A stretch of 21,558 bases of DNA, from positions 1 through 21,558 of the forward strand of contig JAFAAW010000120.1 of assembly GCA_023426365.1 (NCBI GenBank). Direction: 5' to 3'. Position 1 is the stretch's first letter; every line of letters begins with the position of its first letter. Positions 4,712 through 13,770 of the stretch are shown here, piece after piece. The DNA comes from Pseudomonadota bacterium. Its GTDB lineage: Bacteria; Pseudomonadota; Alphaproteobacteria; Rhodospirillales; Magnetospirillaceae. A model generated the notes under the pieces. That model made no database searches. It saw only the letters and a program-made list of their open reading frames with translations, and was not told the DNA's origin. A program made the position numbers and the translations under genes.

Positions 4712-7444
4712 ATGGCTCAACTCAACGGCGATTCCGGCGCCAACCGGATCGTGGGCACGGCACAGGCGGACCAGATCGACGGGCGTGGGGGGGCCGACAC
4801 CCTGTTGGGGCGCCAAGGTGACGACAGGCTGGTGGTGGACGCCGAGGACGTCCGCGCCGATGGCGGCAGCGGCACCGACACGGCCGTGCTCAGCCAGGGG
4901 GGCAATGTCGGCCTGACCGCCAGCCGCCTGCGCAACGTGGAGGCGGTGGAGGACCAGCCCGGAGCCAACACCACCCTGACCTTCGATGCCGGCATCCTGC
5001 GCACCGCCGATGACGACAGCTTCCTGTTCGATCTGGGCGACGGCAACGACACCCTGCGCCTGGACACCCGCCAGGAAGGCCGCATCACGCAGGACAGTTC
5101 CGGCGGCCTGACCTTTGCCAACCGCATCCCGCTTCAGTTCGACGGGGTCGAGCGGGTCACCCTGATCGGCAACAACGGCGAGACCACCGTCATCGGCGGC
5201 CAGAACCAGCCGACCCAGGCGGCGGCGGCCACGGTGCCGCTGAGCAATTCCGACATCCAGCAACTGGCTGAGTTGTGCCAGCGTGCGCTGGGGGCGGGCA
5301 ACGTCACCCAGATCGCCCAGATCCTGCAAGACGCGCGCACCCAGAACGGCGACATCAACCAGCAGGCCGCCGCCAGCCAGATCGCCCAGGTCACCGGCGG
5401 CAGCGTGGATCAGGTGGCGCAATTGCTGCAAACCGCCATCACCGACCGGGGCGACATCAACCAGTACGCCGAAAGCATCCAGGCGGCGCTGGGCAGCGGC
5501 GACGTCGAACAGATCGCCCAGATCCTGCAGACCGCCCGCACCTCGGACGGCAACATCGACCAGCAGGCGGCCGCCCGGCAGATCGCCCAACTGACCGGCG
5601 GCGACGCCGATCAGGTGGCCGCCGCGGTGCAGAACGCGGTGGCCGAGGGCGCCGTCAACCAGACCGCCGAGCTGTTGCAGAAAGCCCTGGGCCGGGGCGA
5701 GGTGGACCAGTTGGCCAGCGCCGTGCAGAACGCCATCACCTCCAACGGTGACATCGACCAGCAGGCCCTGGCCCAACAGGTCGCCCAGATCACCGGCGGC
5801 AACGTGGATCAGGTCGCCAACGTGGTCCAGAACGCGGTCAGCCTGGGTGTGGGCAACGTGTCGCAGGATGCGCGGGTCAGCCAGCGCGCCTCGGCCCAGC
5901 AAGGCGACATCGACCAGGAAAGCCAGACCCAGCAGCAGGCGCAGACCGGCCAGGGCGCCATCGACCAGACCAGCCAGCAGGAACAGCGTGCCGCCGCCGC
6001 CCAGGGCGACGTCTCGCAGGAGGCGCTGGCCAAGCAGGTGGCCGAGGCCACCGGCGGCGACGTGGACCAGACCGCCGAAATCATCCAGCAGGCGGTGGCG
6101 GGCGCCGGCGGCGTCATCACCCAGGATGCCCTGGCGCGGCAGGTCGCCCAGGCCACCGGCGGCAACGTCAACCAGATCGCCAACGTCATCCAGAACGCCG
6201 TCGGCGGGTCGGGCGACACCGTGCAAAGCGCGGGCATCGTCCAGGGCGCCAACAGCATCGGCGACGTGGTGGCCGGCGGCTCGGTCAACCAGCGCGCCGC
6301 GGTCGAGCAGATCGCCAAATCCACCGGCGGCGACGTGGACCAGATCGCCAACATCATCCAGAACGCCACCGCCGCCAACGGCGACATCAACCAGCAGGCC
6401 GCCGTGCAGCAACTGGCCGGGGTGGGGTCGGGCGACGTCAACCAGGTCGGCAGCATCATCCAGAACGCCAACCAGACCCAGCCGTCCGGGCAGCTGGCGG
6501 TGCTGGAGGACGGCCGCCAGATCAGCCAGACGGCCGAGGTGCTGCAAGCGGCGCTGGGCGGCAACGTGGACCAGATCGCCAACATCCTGCAACAGGCCCA
6601 GGCCCGCGGCGGCGGCACCATCGACCAGCGCGCCGTGGCCGAACAGGTCGCCCAGGCCACCGGCGGCAACGTGGACCAGGCCGCCGAGATCGTGCAAAGC
6701 GCCACCAGCAAACAGGCCGACATCGACCAGAGCGCGCGCATCATCCAGGCCGCGCTGGGCGAAGGCGACGTCGACCAGATCGCCCGCACCGTGCAATCCG
6801 CGCTGAGCGCCGACGGCAAGGACATCGACCAGCAGGCCGCCGCCACCCAGCTTGCCGCCACCCTGGGCGGCGACGTTCAGCAGATCGCCGAAATCTGCCA
6901 GCGCGCCTTCAACCTGGGCTTCGGCAAGGTGGACCAGACCGGATCGGTGCAGCAGCGTGCGCAAAGCGAGAGCGGCGACATCCGGCAGGTGGCGGAACTT
7001 GTGCAGACGGCGGTGGGCGGTGACGTGAACCAGATCGCCGGGGTGTTGCAGCGCGCGGTTTCCAGCGGCGGCGACATCGATCAGCAGGCCACCGTCCAGC
7101 AGGTCGCCCAGGCCACCGGCGGCAACGTCAACCAGGTTGGCCGCATCCTTCAGGCCGCCGCCACCGGCGACCAGGGCGACATCAACCAGGCGGCGGAGAT
7201 CATCCAGACCGCGCTGGGCGGCGAAGGCGACGTGGACCAGATCGCGCGCATCCTGCAACAGGCCCAGACCTCGGGCGGCGACATCAACCAGCAGGCGGCC
7301 GTGCGCCAGATCGCCCAATCCACCGGCGGCGACGTCAATCAGGTGGCATCGGTGGTGCAGTCGGCGGTCGCCCTGGGCCTGGACGACCACGACAACAACA
7401 CCAGCACCAATACCAGCAACGACGCTGACCTCATGGCGGCGTAA
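4712..7444 (+). CDS. Large secreted repeat protein: RTX-like N-terminus plus about forty 17-residue Q/N/A-rich repeats
   Basis: This 910-residue protein has no Sec signal. Residues 6-60 hold degenerate RTX/calcium-binding repeats (DGRGGADTLLG, GRQGDDRL, DGGSGTDTAVL). Residues 75-160 form a module (FDAGILRTADDDSFLF and following) repeated in the next gene product. Residues about 180-889 are roughly 40 tandem copies of a 17-residue unit with consensus G-[DN]-[VI]-[DN]-Q-x-A-x3-Q-x-A. The body is almost free of aromatic residues and contains two cysteines (189 and 729), both in E-[LI]-C-Q-R-A. The C-terminus is short and acidic, ending DADLMAA. Adjacent ABC exporter and HlyD genes imply type I secretion. 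The spacing N/Q-x-A-x3-Q recalls curlin repeats, so a surface fibre or beta-solenoid adhesin is plausible, but a helical fold is not excluded. I do not recognise a named family. Confidence 0.88.
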   Translation: MAQLNGDSGANRIVGTAQADQIDGRGGADTLLGRQGDDRLVVDAEDVRADGGSGTDTAVLSQGGNVGLTASRLRNVEAVEDQPGANTTLTFDAGILRTADDDSFLFDLGDGNDTLRLDTRQEGRITQDSSGGLTFANRIPLQFDGVERVTLIGNNGETTVIGGQNQPTQAAAATVPLSNSDIQQLAELCQRALGAGNVTQIAQILQDARTQNGDINQQAAASQIAQVTGGSVDQVAQLLQTAITDRGDINQYAESIQAALGSGDVEQIAQILQTARTSDGNIDQQAAARQIAQLTGGDADQVAAAVQNAVAEGAVNQTAELLQKALGRGEVDQLASAVQNAITSNGDIDQQALAQQVAQITGGNVDQVANVVQNAVSLGVGNVSQDARVSQRASAQQGDIDQESQTQQQAQTGQGAIDQTSQQEQRAAAAQGDVSQEALAKQVAEATGGDVDQTAEIIQQAVAGAGGVITQDALARQVAQATGGNVNQIANVIQNAVGGSGDTVQSAGIVQGANSIGDVVAGGSVNQRAAVEQIAKSTGGDVDQIANIIQNATAANGDINQQAAVQQLAGVGSGDVNQVGSIIQNANQTQPSGQLAVLEDGRQISQTAEVLQAALGGNVDQIANILQQAQARGGGTIDQRAVAEQVAQATGGNVDQAAEIVQSATSKQADIDQSARIIQAALGEGDVDQIARTVQSALSADGKDIDQQAAATQLAATLGGDVQQIAEICQRAFNLGFGKVDQTGSVQQRAQSESGDIRQVAELVQTAVGGDVNQIAGVLQRAVSSGGDIDQQATVQQVAQATGGNVNQVGRILQAAATGDQGDINQAAEIIQTALGGEGDVDQIARILQQAQTSGGDINQQAAVRQIAQSTGGDVNQVASVVQSAVALGLDDHDNNTSTNTSNDADLMAA
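5297..7378 (+). repeat. In-frame tandem repeat array, 51-base (17-codon) period, about 40 units
   Basis: The G-x-[VI]-x-Q motif recurs at residues 196, 213, 230, 247, 263, 280, 297, 313 and so on to 873, mostly 17 residues apart (range 15-18). Larger gaps occur at about 501-523 and 574-602. Two unit types alternate over much of the array: type A (Q-I-A-N-V-I-Q-N-A) and type B (Q-Q-A-A-x-Q-Q-V-A-Q-x-T-G), giving a 34-residue super-repeat. The copies are diverged at the DNA level, so this is an old coding array and not a fresh slippage product. Confidence 0.92.
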
Positions 7445-7480
7445 GGGGACCGGGGCCGCCCCGTCCCCCGGGCGGGGCGG
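7445..7480 (+). promoter_or_regulatory. Two mutually exclusive GC hairpins between the secreted-protein genes
   Basis: Directly after the TAA stop, GGGGAC(C)GGGG (7445-7455) can pair with CCCCGTCCCC (7459-7468). Alternatively CCGCCCC (7456-7462) can pair with GGGGCGG (7474-7480). The two share bases. No T-run follows, so an intrinsic terminator is unlikely. A 3' mRNA stabiliser or partial attenuator that sets the ratio of the 910-residue protein to downstream products is a reasonable reading. Confidence 0.45.
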
Positions 7481-7513
7481 ACCCTTCGGGCGCAACCATC
7501 ACAGGAGGGGGCG

Positions 7514-8511
7514 ATGCCCCAACAACAAGGCGACGTGCTGACGGGCGACAACGCGGCCAACACCATCCGCGGCACCGCCGGCAAGGACGTGATCTCGGCG
7601 CTGGGCGGCGACGACGTGGTCATCGCCGGCGGCTCGGGCGATGCCGTGTCGGGCGGCGCCGGGGCCGACGTCCTGATGGAGGGCGCGGGCGACGGCATTC
7701 TGGTGGCCGATCGCGCCGACGTGGCGCTGGACGGCGGCGGCGGCATCGACACCGTGATCCTGGCGCCCGGCACCACGCCCTACACCTTCTCCACCGGCAA
7801 CATGCGGGGGATCGAGGCGATCCAGGACGCGCCGGGCGCCGACACCACCATCGTGTTCGACGCCCGCATCCTGGCCAGCGCCAACGACGATTCGTTCCTG
7901 TTCGCCCTGGGCGACGGCACCGACGAGGTGCGCATCAACAACGCCGCCAACGCGCCGGTGACGGTGCGCGGGGCCGAGGTGATCTATGACGGCGAGGTGG
8001 TGCTGCGGTTCGAGGGGGTGGAAAACCTGACCCTGACCGGCGGCGACGGCGACAGCTCCAGCGTGGTCACCCAATCCCTGTCGCCAGGCCGGGCCAGTTC
8101 CACCACCGTGCGCAGCGTCAGCGGCGACAACGGCAACACCACCACGGTCACCAGCGTGACCACCGAAACCGAGCCTGCCGCCCACACCGCCGCCCCCGCG
8201 ACCCAACCCGGGCAGGCGACGGCCGATGCGGTCGCGGGGGGCAACTCGGCGGCCGCCACCCTCGCCCAGCTTCTGTTCGGCGGCGAGACCGACACCACCG
8301 ACCTGACGCCCCTGGCGGCACGCCTGTCCGCCCTGCTGGAGGTTCACGCCGAGGCCGCCGCCGCCCAGCGCGCCGAGAACATGTCGGCCGGCGGGACCAC
8401 GACCGGCGGCGACCTGTTCTCGGACAGCCTGTTCGGACCAACGGGCCTGTTCGGCCTGCTGTCGGACAACATCGCGGCCCGGTCCGAGGCCGATCTCGCG
8501 GCGACCGCCTG

Positions 8512-8512
<1 letters not shown>
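7514..8512 (+). CDS. RTX-like secreted protein sharing the N-terminal module of the repeat protein
   Basis: This 332-residue protein lacks a Sec signal. Residues 6-85 contain RTX-like glycine/aspartate repeats (GTAGKDVISALGGDDVVIAGG, GGAGADVLMEGAGDG). Residues 99-180 match the 910-residue protein closely: both contain EA[VI]xDxPGA[ND]TT, FDAxIL, DDSFLFxLGDG and GVExxTL in the same order. A Ser/Thr-rich linker follows (about 181-230), then an Ala/Leu-rich region and a Gly/Leu/Phe-rich tail, ending EADLAATA, which resembles DADLMAA of its neighbour. An AGGAGGGGG ribosome site lies just before the ATG at 7514. The stop overlaps the exporter start (TGATG). It is probably a second type I substrate, perhaps an anchor or nucleator for the repeat protein (inference). 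No enzymatic motif is visible. Confidence 0.86.
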
Positions 8513-10217
<1,705 letters not shown>

Positions 10218-10221
<4 letters not shown>

Positions 10222-11501
10222 GCGCCCGACACCAGAACGACAGGCCGGACATTCGTTTCCCCGCCCTGCTGGGCACCGCGGTGGCGGTCGGGTTCTTCGG
10301 CGTGCTGGGCGGCTGGTCGGTGGCGGCGCCGCTGGCCACGGCGGCCATGGCCGCCGGCGAGATCATGGTGGAAAGCCACCGCAAGACCGTCCAGCACCTG
10401 GAGGGCGGCATCGTCGATCGCATCCTGGTGCGCGAAGGCGACCGGGTGACCGCGGGGCAGGTTCTGGTGCGGCTCGACACCACCCAGGCCGAGGCGTCGC
10501 TGACCCAGTACGCCGGCCAGCTCGACGCCCAGCGGGCGCTGGCCGCCCGGCTGGCGGCCGAACGGGACGGACTGGCCGAGGTGGCGTTTCCCGCCGCCCT
10601 GCCGGCGGCGGTCGTGGACGGCCAACGCCGGATCTTCCATACGCGCAAGACCATGCTGGAGGACCAGCGCGCCATCCTGGCCCGGCGGATCGACCAACTG
10701 GCCGCCCAGATCGACGGCGGCCGCCGCCAATTGGCCGCGTTGGGACGCCAGCGGGCCTTGATCGAGGACGAACTGGACGGCGCGCTGAAACTGCTGGACC
10801 ACGGGCTGATGCAGCGCACCCGGGTGCTGGCGCTGCAACGCGAGGCGGCAGCACTTGACGGCCGCATGGGCGAGCTGGAAAGCGAAGTCGCCGCCAAGCA
10901 GCAGGCCATCGGCGAAACCCAGCTTTCCATGGTCAGCCTGGATTCCGTGCGCGCCGACGAGGTGGCGCGGGAACTGCGCGAGGTGGAAACCCGCATCGCC
11001 GAGCTTGAGCAGCGGGTGCGCGCCAACCGCGACGTGCTGGCCCGTCAGGACATCCTTGCCCCGGTGGCCGGCCAAGTGGTGGACCTGCGGATCTTCAGCC
11101 GGCGCGGGGTGATCGCCCCGGCCCAGCCGCTAATGGACATCGTGCCCGACCGCGACGACCTGTGGGTGACGGTGCGGGTGTCGCCCACCGACGTGGACGT
11201 GGTGCGGCCGGGCCAACCGGCCCAGGTCCTGCTGGCGGCCTTCAACCAGCGCATGGTGCCGCCCCTGCCCGGCCGCCTGGCCACGCTTTCCGCCGACCGC
11301 CTGATCGATGAAAAGACCGGCCAGCCCTATTTCGTCGGCCGCATCGACCTGGATGCCGAGGCGTTGAAGCACCTGCACGGGATCGCCCTGACCCCCGGCA
11401 TGCCGGTGCAGGCCATGATCGTGACCGGAGAACAGACCCTGTTCCACTATGTCCTTTCGCCCCTGCGCGCCAGCCTGACGCGGGCGATGAAGGAAGGATG
11501 A
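10218..11501 (+). CDS. Type I secretion membrane-fusion (adaptor) protein, HlyD/PrtE family
   Basis: This 427-residue periplasmic adaptor has a cytoplasmic N-terminus and one membrane anchor (about residues 15-40, PALLGTAVAVGFFGVLGGWS). A lipoyl-like half follows (about 55-90, TVQHLEGGIVDRILVREGD with VTAGQVLVRLD). A long Ala/Leu/Glu/Arg-rich coiled-coil hairpin spans about 95-270, then come the second lipoyl half (ILAPVAGQVVDLRIFSRRGVI) and a beta-barrel region. It links the ABC exporter to an outer-membrane TolC-like protein. The ATG at 10218 overlaps the exporter stop as ATGA. It closes the secretion operon. No outer-membrane partner follows, so one must be encoded elsewhere. Confidence 0.95.
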
Positions 11502-11511
11502 CCCGATCCGG

Positions 11512-11535
11512 GCACACGGGCGCGGGATTGTGTGC
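11512..11535. promoter_or_regulatory. Inverted repeat GCACAC/GTGTGC upstream of the sigma-54 promoter
   Basis: GCACAC (11512-11517) and GTGTGC (11530-11535) form a perfect 6-base inverted repeat around a 12-base GC-rich centre, 10 bases after the adaptor stop and about 110 bases before the sigma-54 promoter. It could be a weak end-of-operon hairpin (AAAATTTAA follows) or an upstream activator site. The spacing between arms is wider than a standard NtrC site, so NtrC binding is not claimed. A 12-base palindrome CGGGCGCGCCCG also lies at 11599-11610. Confidence 0.35.
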
Positions 11536-11641
11536 AAAATTTAATCACCGCACCACTTGCTGACCTTATTTTAGGCAGCGACGGTCATTCCACGAAACCG
11601 GGCGCGCCCGCAACCCATTGGGGCATCTTAGAAACTCCATA

Positions 11642-11657
11642 TGGCACGGCTCCTGCA
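11642..11657 (+). promoter_or_regulatory. Sigma-54 (RpoN) promoter of the nitrate assimilation operon
   Basis: TGGCACGGCTCCTGCA fits the sigma-54 consensus TGGCACG-N4-TTGCA with one mismatch; the essential GG and GC doublets are exactly 10 bases apart. Transcription would start near 11668, leaving a short leader before nasT. This rules out the upstream in-frame ATG at 11665 and favours 11692. Sigma-54 promoters need an enhancer-binding protein such as NtrC, so the operon is expected to be on under nitrogen limitation (established for nas operons, inferred here). Confidence 0.82.
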
Positions 11658-11691
11658 ATAGAGAATGGCGAGGAACCTGCGTGGAGTAGAG

Positions 11692-12270
11692 ATGACCCTC
11701 CGCGTGATCGTGGTGGATAACGAGCGTGACCGGGCCAGTTCGGTCAGGGACGCCCTGGAAGCGAGCGGCTTCATCGTGGTGGCGGTTCTCGGCAACGGCG
11801 CCGAGCTGCCCGCTAAGGTCGAGGAACTGGCGGCCGACGTGATCATCGTCGATATCGACAGCCCCGACCGCGACACGCTGGAGGACATGCGGCGCGTCAG
11901 TTTCGAGCAGCGCCGTCCGGTGGTGATGTTCGCCCAGGACGGTAAGCCCGAGACGATCCGGGCGGCGGTGCAGGCGGGGGTTGCCGCCTATGTGGTCGAT
12001 GGGTTGAAGCCCGACCGCGTCCGCCCGGTGGTCGATGTGGCCATCGCCCGCTTCGCGCAGTTCCACGAGTTGCGGTCCGAGCTGGACAAGGCGCGGATCA
12101 CATTGGCCGAGCGCAAGCTGATCGAGAAAGCCAAGGGCATTCTGATGAAGCGGCGCAAGGTGGACGAGGACGAGGCGTATCGCCTGATGCGCCGCATGGC
12201 GATGGATCAGAAGGCAAGGCTGATCGACGTCGCCAACAAGATCATCGAGGCGGCCGAGCTGCTCGGCTAG
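11692..12270 (+). CDS. nasT: Nitrate-responsive ANTAR antiterminator NasT
   Basis: This 192-residue RNA-binding regulator has an N-terminal receiver-like domain (1-120, with Asp9, Glu11 and Asp54 in IIVDIDSP) and a C-terminal ANTAR domain (about 132-190). The ANTAR domain shows LIEKAKGILMKRRKVDEDEAYRLMRRMAMD, with its alanines and aromatic residue in the expected places. The conserved receiver Lys-Pro region reads VVDGLKP, as is usual for NasT/AmiR proteins controlled by a protein partner and not by a kinase. NasS binds NasT without nitrate and releases it with nitrate. Free NasT then binds paired hexaloop hairpins and prevents termination; such hairpins lie immediately downstream. The start at 11692 follows GTGGAG and gives the normal family N-terminus (LRVIVVDNE). 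Confidence 0.95.
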   Translation: MTLRVIVVDNERDRASSVRDALEASGFIVVAVLGNGAELPAKVEELAADVIIVDIDSPDRDTLEDMRRVSFEQRRPVVMFAQDGKPETIRAAVQAGVAAYVVDGLKPDRVRPVVDVAIARFAQFHELRSELDKARITLAERKLIEKAKGILMKRRKVDEDEAYRLMRRMAMDQKARLIDVANKIIEAAELLG

Positions 12271-12286
12271 TCCTCTGGAGCACCGG

Positions 12287-12372
12287 CGCTTCAACGGCGA
12301 AGCGGCGGCTGGACCAAGAACAGCCGGCACGGGCGACGATGCCCGCCGCCGGCACGGAACAAAGGCGTTCCG
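12287..12372 (+). ncRNA. ANTAR-responsive antiterminator leader (P1 and P2 hexaloop hairpins)
   Basis: P1 is CGCTTC-AACGGC-GAAGCG (12287-12304); P2 is CGGAAC-AAAGGC-GTTCCG (12355-12372). Each has a perfect 6-bp stem and a 6-base loop with A at position 1 and G at position 4, the known ANTAR-target pattern. The linker contains a further hairpin, GCCGGC/GCCGGC around CGGGC/GCCCG (12323-12353), which would bring P1 and P2 close in space. P2 uses bases 12361-12372, which also form most of the 5' arm of the terminator, so the two structures exclude each other. It lies between nasT and nrtA and should gate the transporter and reductase genes. Confidence 0.88.
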
Positions 12373-12430
12373 CACGATCTGAGGCGCAGGGCCACGGCCC
12401 GCGCAGCAATCGGCGGAGCGCCTTTTTCGT
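12361..12430 (+). terminator. Conditional intrinsic terminator in the nas leader
   Basis: AAAGGCGTTCCGC (12361-12373) pairs with GCGGAGCGCCTTT (12413-12425) in a continuous 13-bp stem with a single G-U pair. The intervening 39 bases hold their own GGGCC/GGCCC hairpin. The stem runs into TTTTTCGTTTT, a proper release tract. The 5' arm overlaps the loop and 3' arm of P2, so NasT-stabilised P2 prevents the terminator. Without NasT, transcription should stop 45-50 bases before nrtA. Confidence 0.88.
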
Positions 12431-12475
12431 TTTCACCGTCCCGCGACCGGGGCCGACCACAGAAGGGGTTTGACG

Positions 12476-13756
12476 ATGACCGACACCATCACCCGCCGCA
12501 CGCTGCTCAAGGCTTCGGCCACCGCCGCGATCCTGTCCGCCGCCCGCGCCGCCGTGCCCGGCGGCGCCTGGGCCGCCACCAGTGACGCCCCCGAGGTCAA
12601 GGGCGCGACCTTCGGCTTCATCGCGCTGACCGACGCGGCGCCGCTGATCATCGCCAAGGAAAAGGGCCTGTTCGCCAAATACGGCCTGACCGAGGTCAGT
12701 GTCATCAAGCAGGCCAGTTGGGGCACCACCCGCGACAATCTGGAACTGGGTTCGGGCGGCGGCGGCATCGACGGCGCCCACATCCTGACCCCCATGCCCT
12801 ATCTGATGGCGTCGGGCCGCATCACCAAGAACAACGCCAAGGTGCCGATGAGCATCCTGGCGCGGCTGAACGTCAACGGCCAGGCCATCTCCGTGTCCAA
12901 CGCCTACAAGGACCTCAAGATCGGCGGCGACGCCCGCGCGCTGGCCGCCGCCTTCGCCAAGGCCAAGGCCGCCGGCAAGGAGGTGAAGGTGGCCATGACC
13001 TTCCCCGGCGGCACCCACGACCTGTGGCTGCGCTATTGGCTGGCCGCCGGCGGCATCGACCCGGACAAGGACGTCAGCACCATCGTCGTGCCGCCGCCCC
13101 AGATGGTCGCCAACATGAAGGTGGACACCATGGAGGCGTTCTGCGTGGGCGAGCCGTGGAACGCGCAACTGGTGCACCAGAAGCTGGGCTTCACCGCCAT
13201 GACCACCGGCGAGCTGTGGCTGAACCACCCCGAGAAGTCGCTGGCCATGCGCGCCGATTGGGTCGAGAAGAACCCCAAGGCGGCGCGCGCCGTCACCATG
13301 GCGGTGATGGAGGCGCAGGCCTGGTGCGACGCCAATCTGGCCGAGATGTGCCAGGTCATCGCCGGACGCGAATACCTGAAAGTGCCGGTGGACGACATCG
13401 CCCAGCGCAGCCTGGGCACCATCGATTACGGCGACGGCCGCGTGGTGGAGCGCGCGCCCTTCGGCATGAAGTTCTGGCAGGACCACGCCTCCTATCCCTT
13501 CCAAAGCCACGACCTGTGGTTCCTGACCGAGAACCAGCGCTGGGGCTATCAGCCGCTCGACCTGGACACCAAGGCGCTGATCAAGGCGGTCAACCGCGAG
13601 GACGTCTGGCGCGACGCCGCCAAGGCCATGGGGATTACCAATGTCCCCGCCTCGGCCTCGCGCGGGGTCGAGAAATTCTTCGACGGCAAGGTGTTCGACC
13701 CCACCGACCCCGCCGCCTACCTGAAGTCGCAGACCATCAAGCGCGCCGCCGTCTAG
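12476..13756 (+). CDS. nrtA: Nitrate ABC transporter, periplasmic substrate-binding protein NrtA
   Basis: This 426-residue protein is the nitrate/nitrite-binding component of the NrtABC importer. The N-terminus carries a twin-arginine signal (ITRRTLLKASATAAILSAA, arginines 7-8) with probable cleavage after AWA near residue 33, indicating Tat export in folded form. Family motifs include FGFIALTDAAPLIIAKEKGLF, the VPPPQMVANM segment and FCVGEPWN, which recur in NasS downstream. The ATG at 12476 is preceded by AGAAGGGG at 7 bases; a TTG two codons earlier is possible but less likely. It is the first gene after the terminator/antiterminator leader, so its expression should depend directly on NasT. 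Confidence 0.94.
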   Translation: MTDTITRRTLLKASATAAILSAARAAVPGGAWAATSDAPEVKGATFGFIALTDAAPLIIAKEKGLFAKYGLTEVSVIKQASWGTTRDNLELGSGGGGIDGAHILTPMPYLMASGRITKNNAKVPMSILARLNVNGQAISVSNAYKDLKIGGDARALAAAFAKAKAAGKEVKVAMTFPGGTHDLWLRYWLAAGGIDPDKDVSTIVVPPPQMVANMKVDTMEAFCVGEPWNAQLVHQKLGFTAMTTGELWLNHPEKSLAMRADWVEKNPKAARAVTMAVMEAQAWCDANLAEMCQVIAGREYLKVPVDDIAQRSLGTIDYGDGRVVERAPFGMKFWQDHASYPFQSHDLWFLTENQRWGYQPLDLDTKALIKAVNREDVWRDAAKAMGITNVPASASRGVEKFFDGKVFDPTDPAAYLKSQTIKRAAV

Positions 13757-13770
13757 GGAGGGGAACCGCC

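Noticed and set aside
5297..7378. Periodic repeats as a possible CRISPR or non-coding satellite
   Set aside because: The 51-base period is exactly 17 codons, changes are mostly conservative in one frame, and there are no identical repeats separated by unique spacers.
4691..7495. 934-codon open frame on the minus strand, opposite the repeat protein
   Set aside because: Its repetitive translation (V-D-x-A and G-D-L-x-D strings) is the mirror of the plus-strand 51-base repeat, and it has no ribosome site. The plus frame has a good start, RTX motifs and a shared module with its neighbour.
11512..11535. Inverted repeat as an NtrC site
   Set aside because: The GCAC and GTGC arms are 16 bases apart, much wider than the NtrC consensus spacing. 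It was kept only as an unassigned inverted repeat.
11665..11691. Earlier in-frame ATG (11665) as the nasT start
   Set aside because: It lies at or before the expected sigma-54 transcription start. The nine extra residues do not fit the family N-terminus, and 11692 has its own ribosome site.
12330..12345. CGGGC-GACGAT-GCCCG as one of the ANTAR hexaloops
   Set aside because: It is a six-base loop, but it has G and not A at position 1. P1 and P2 elsewhere fit both A1 and G4, so this is treated as a linker hairpin.
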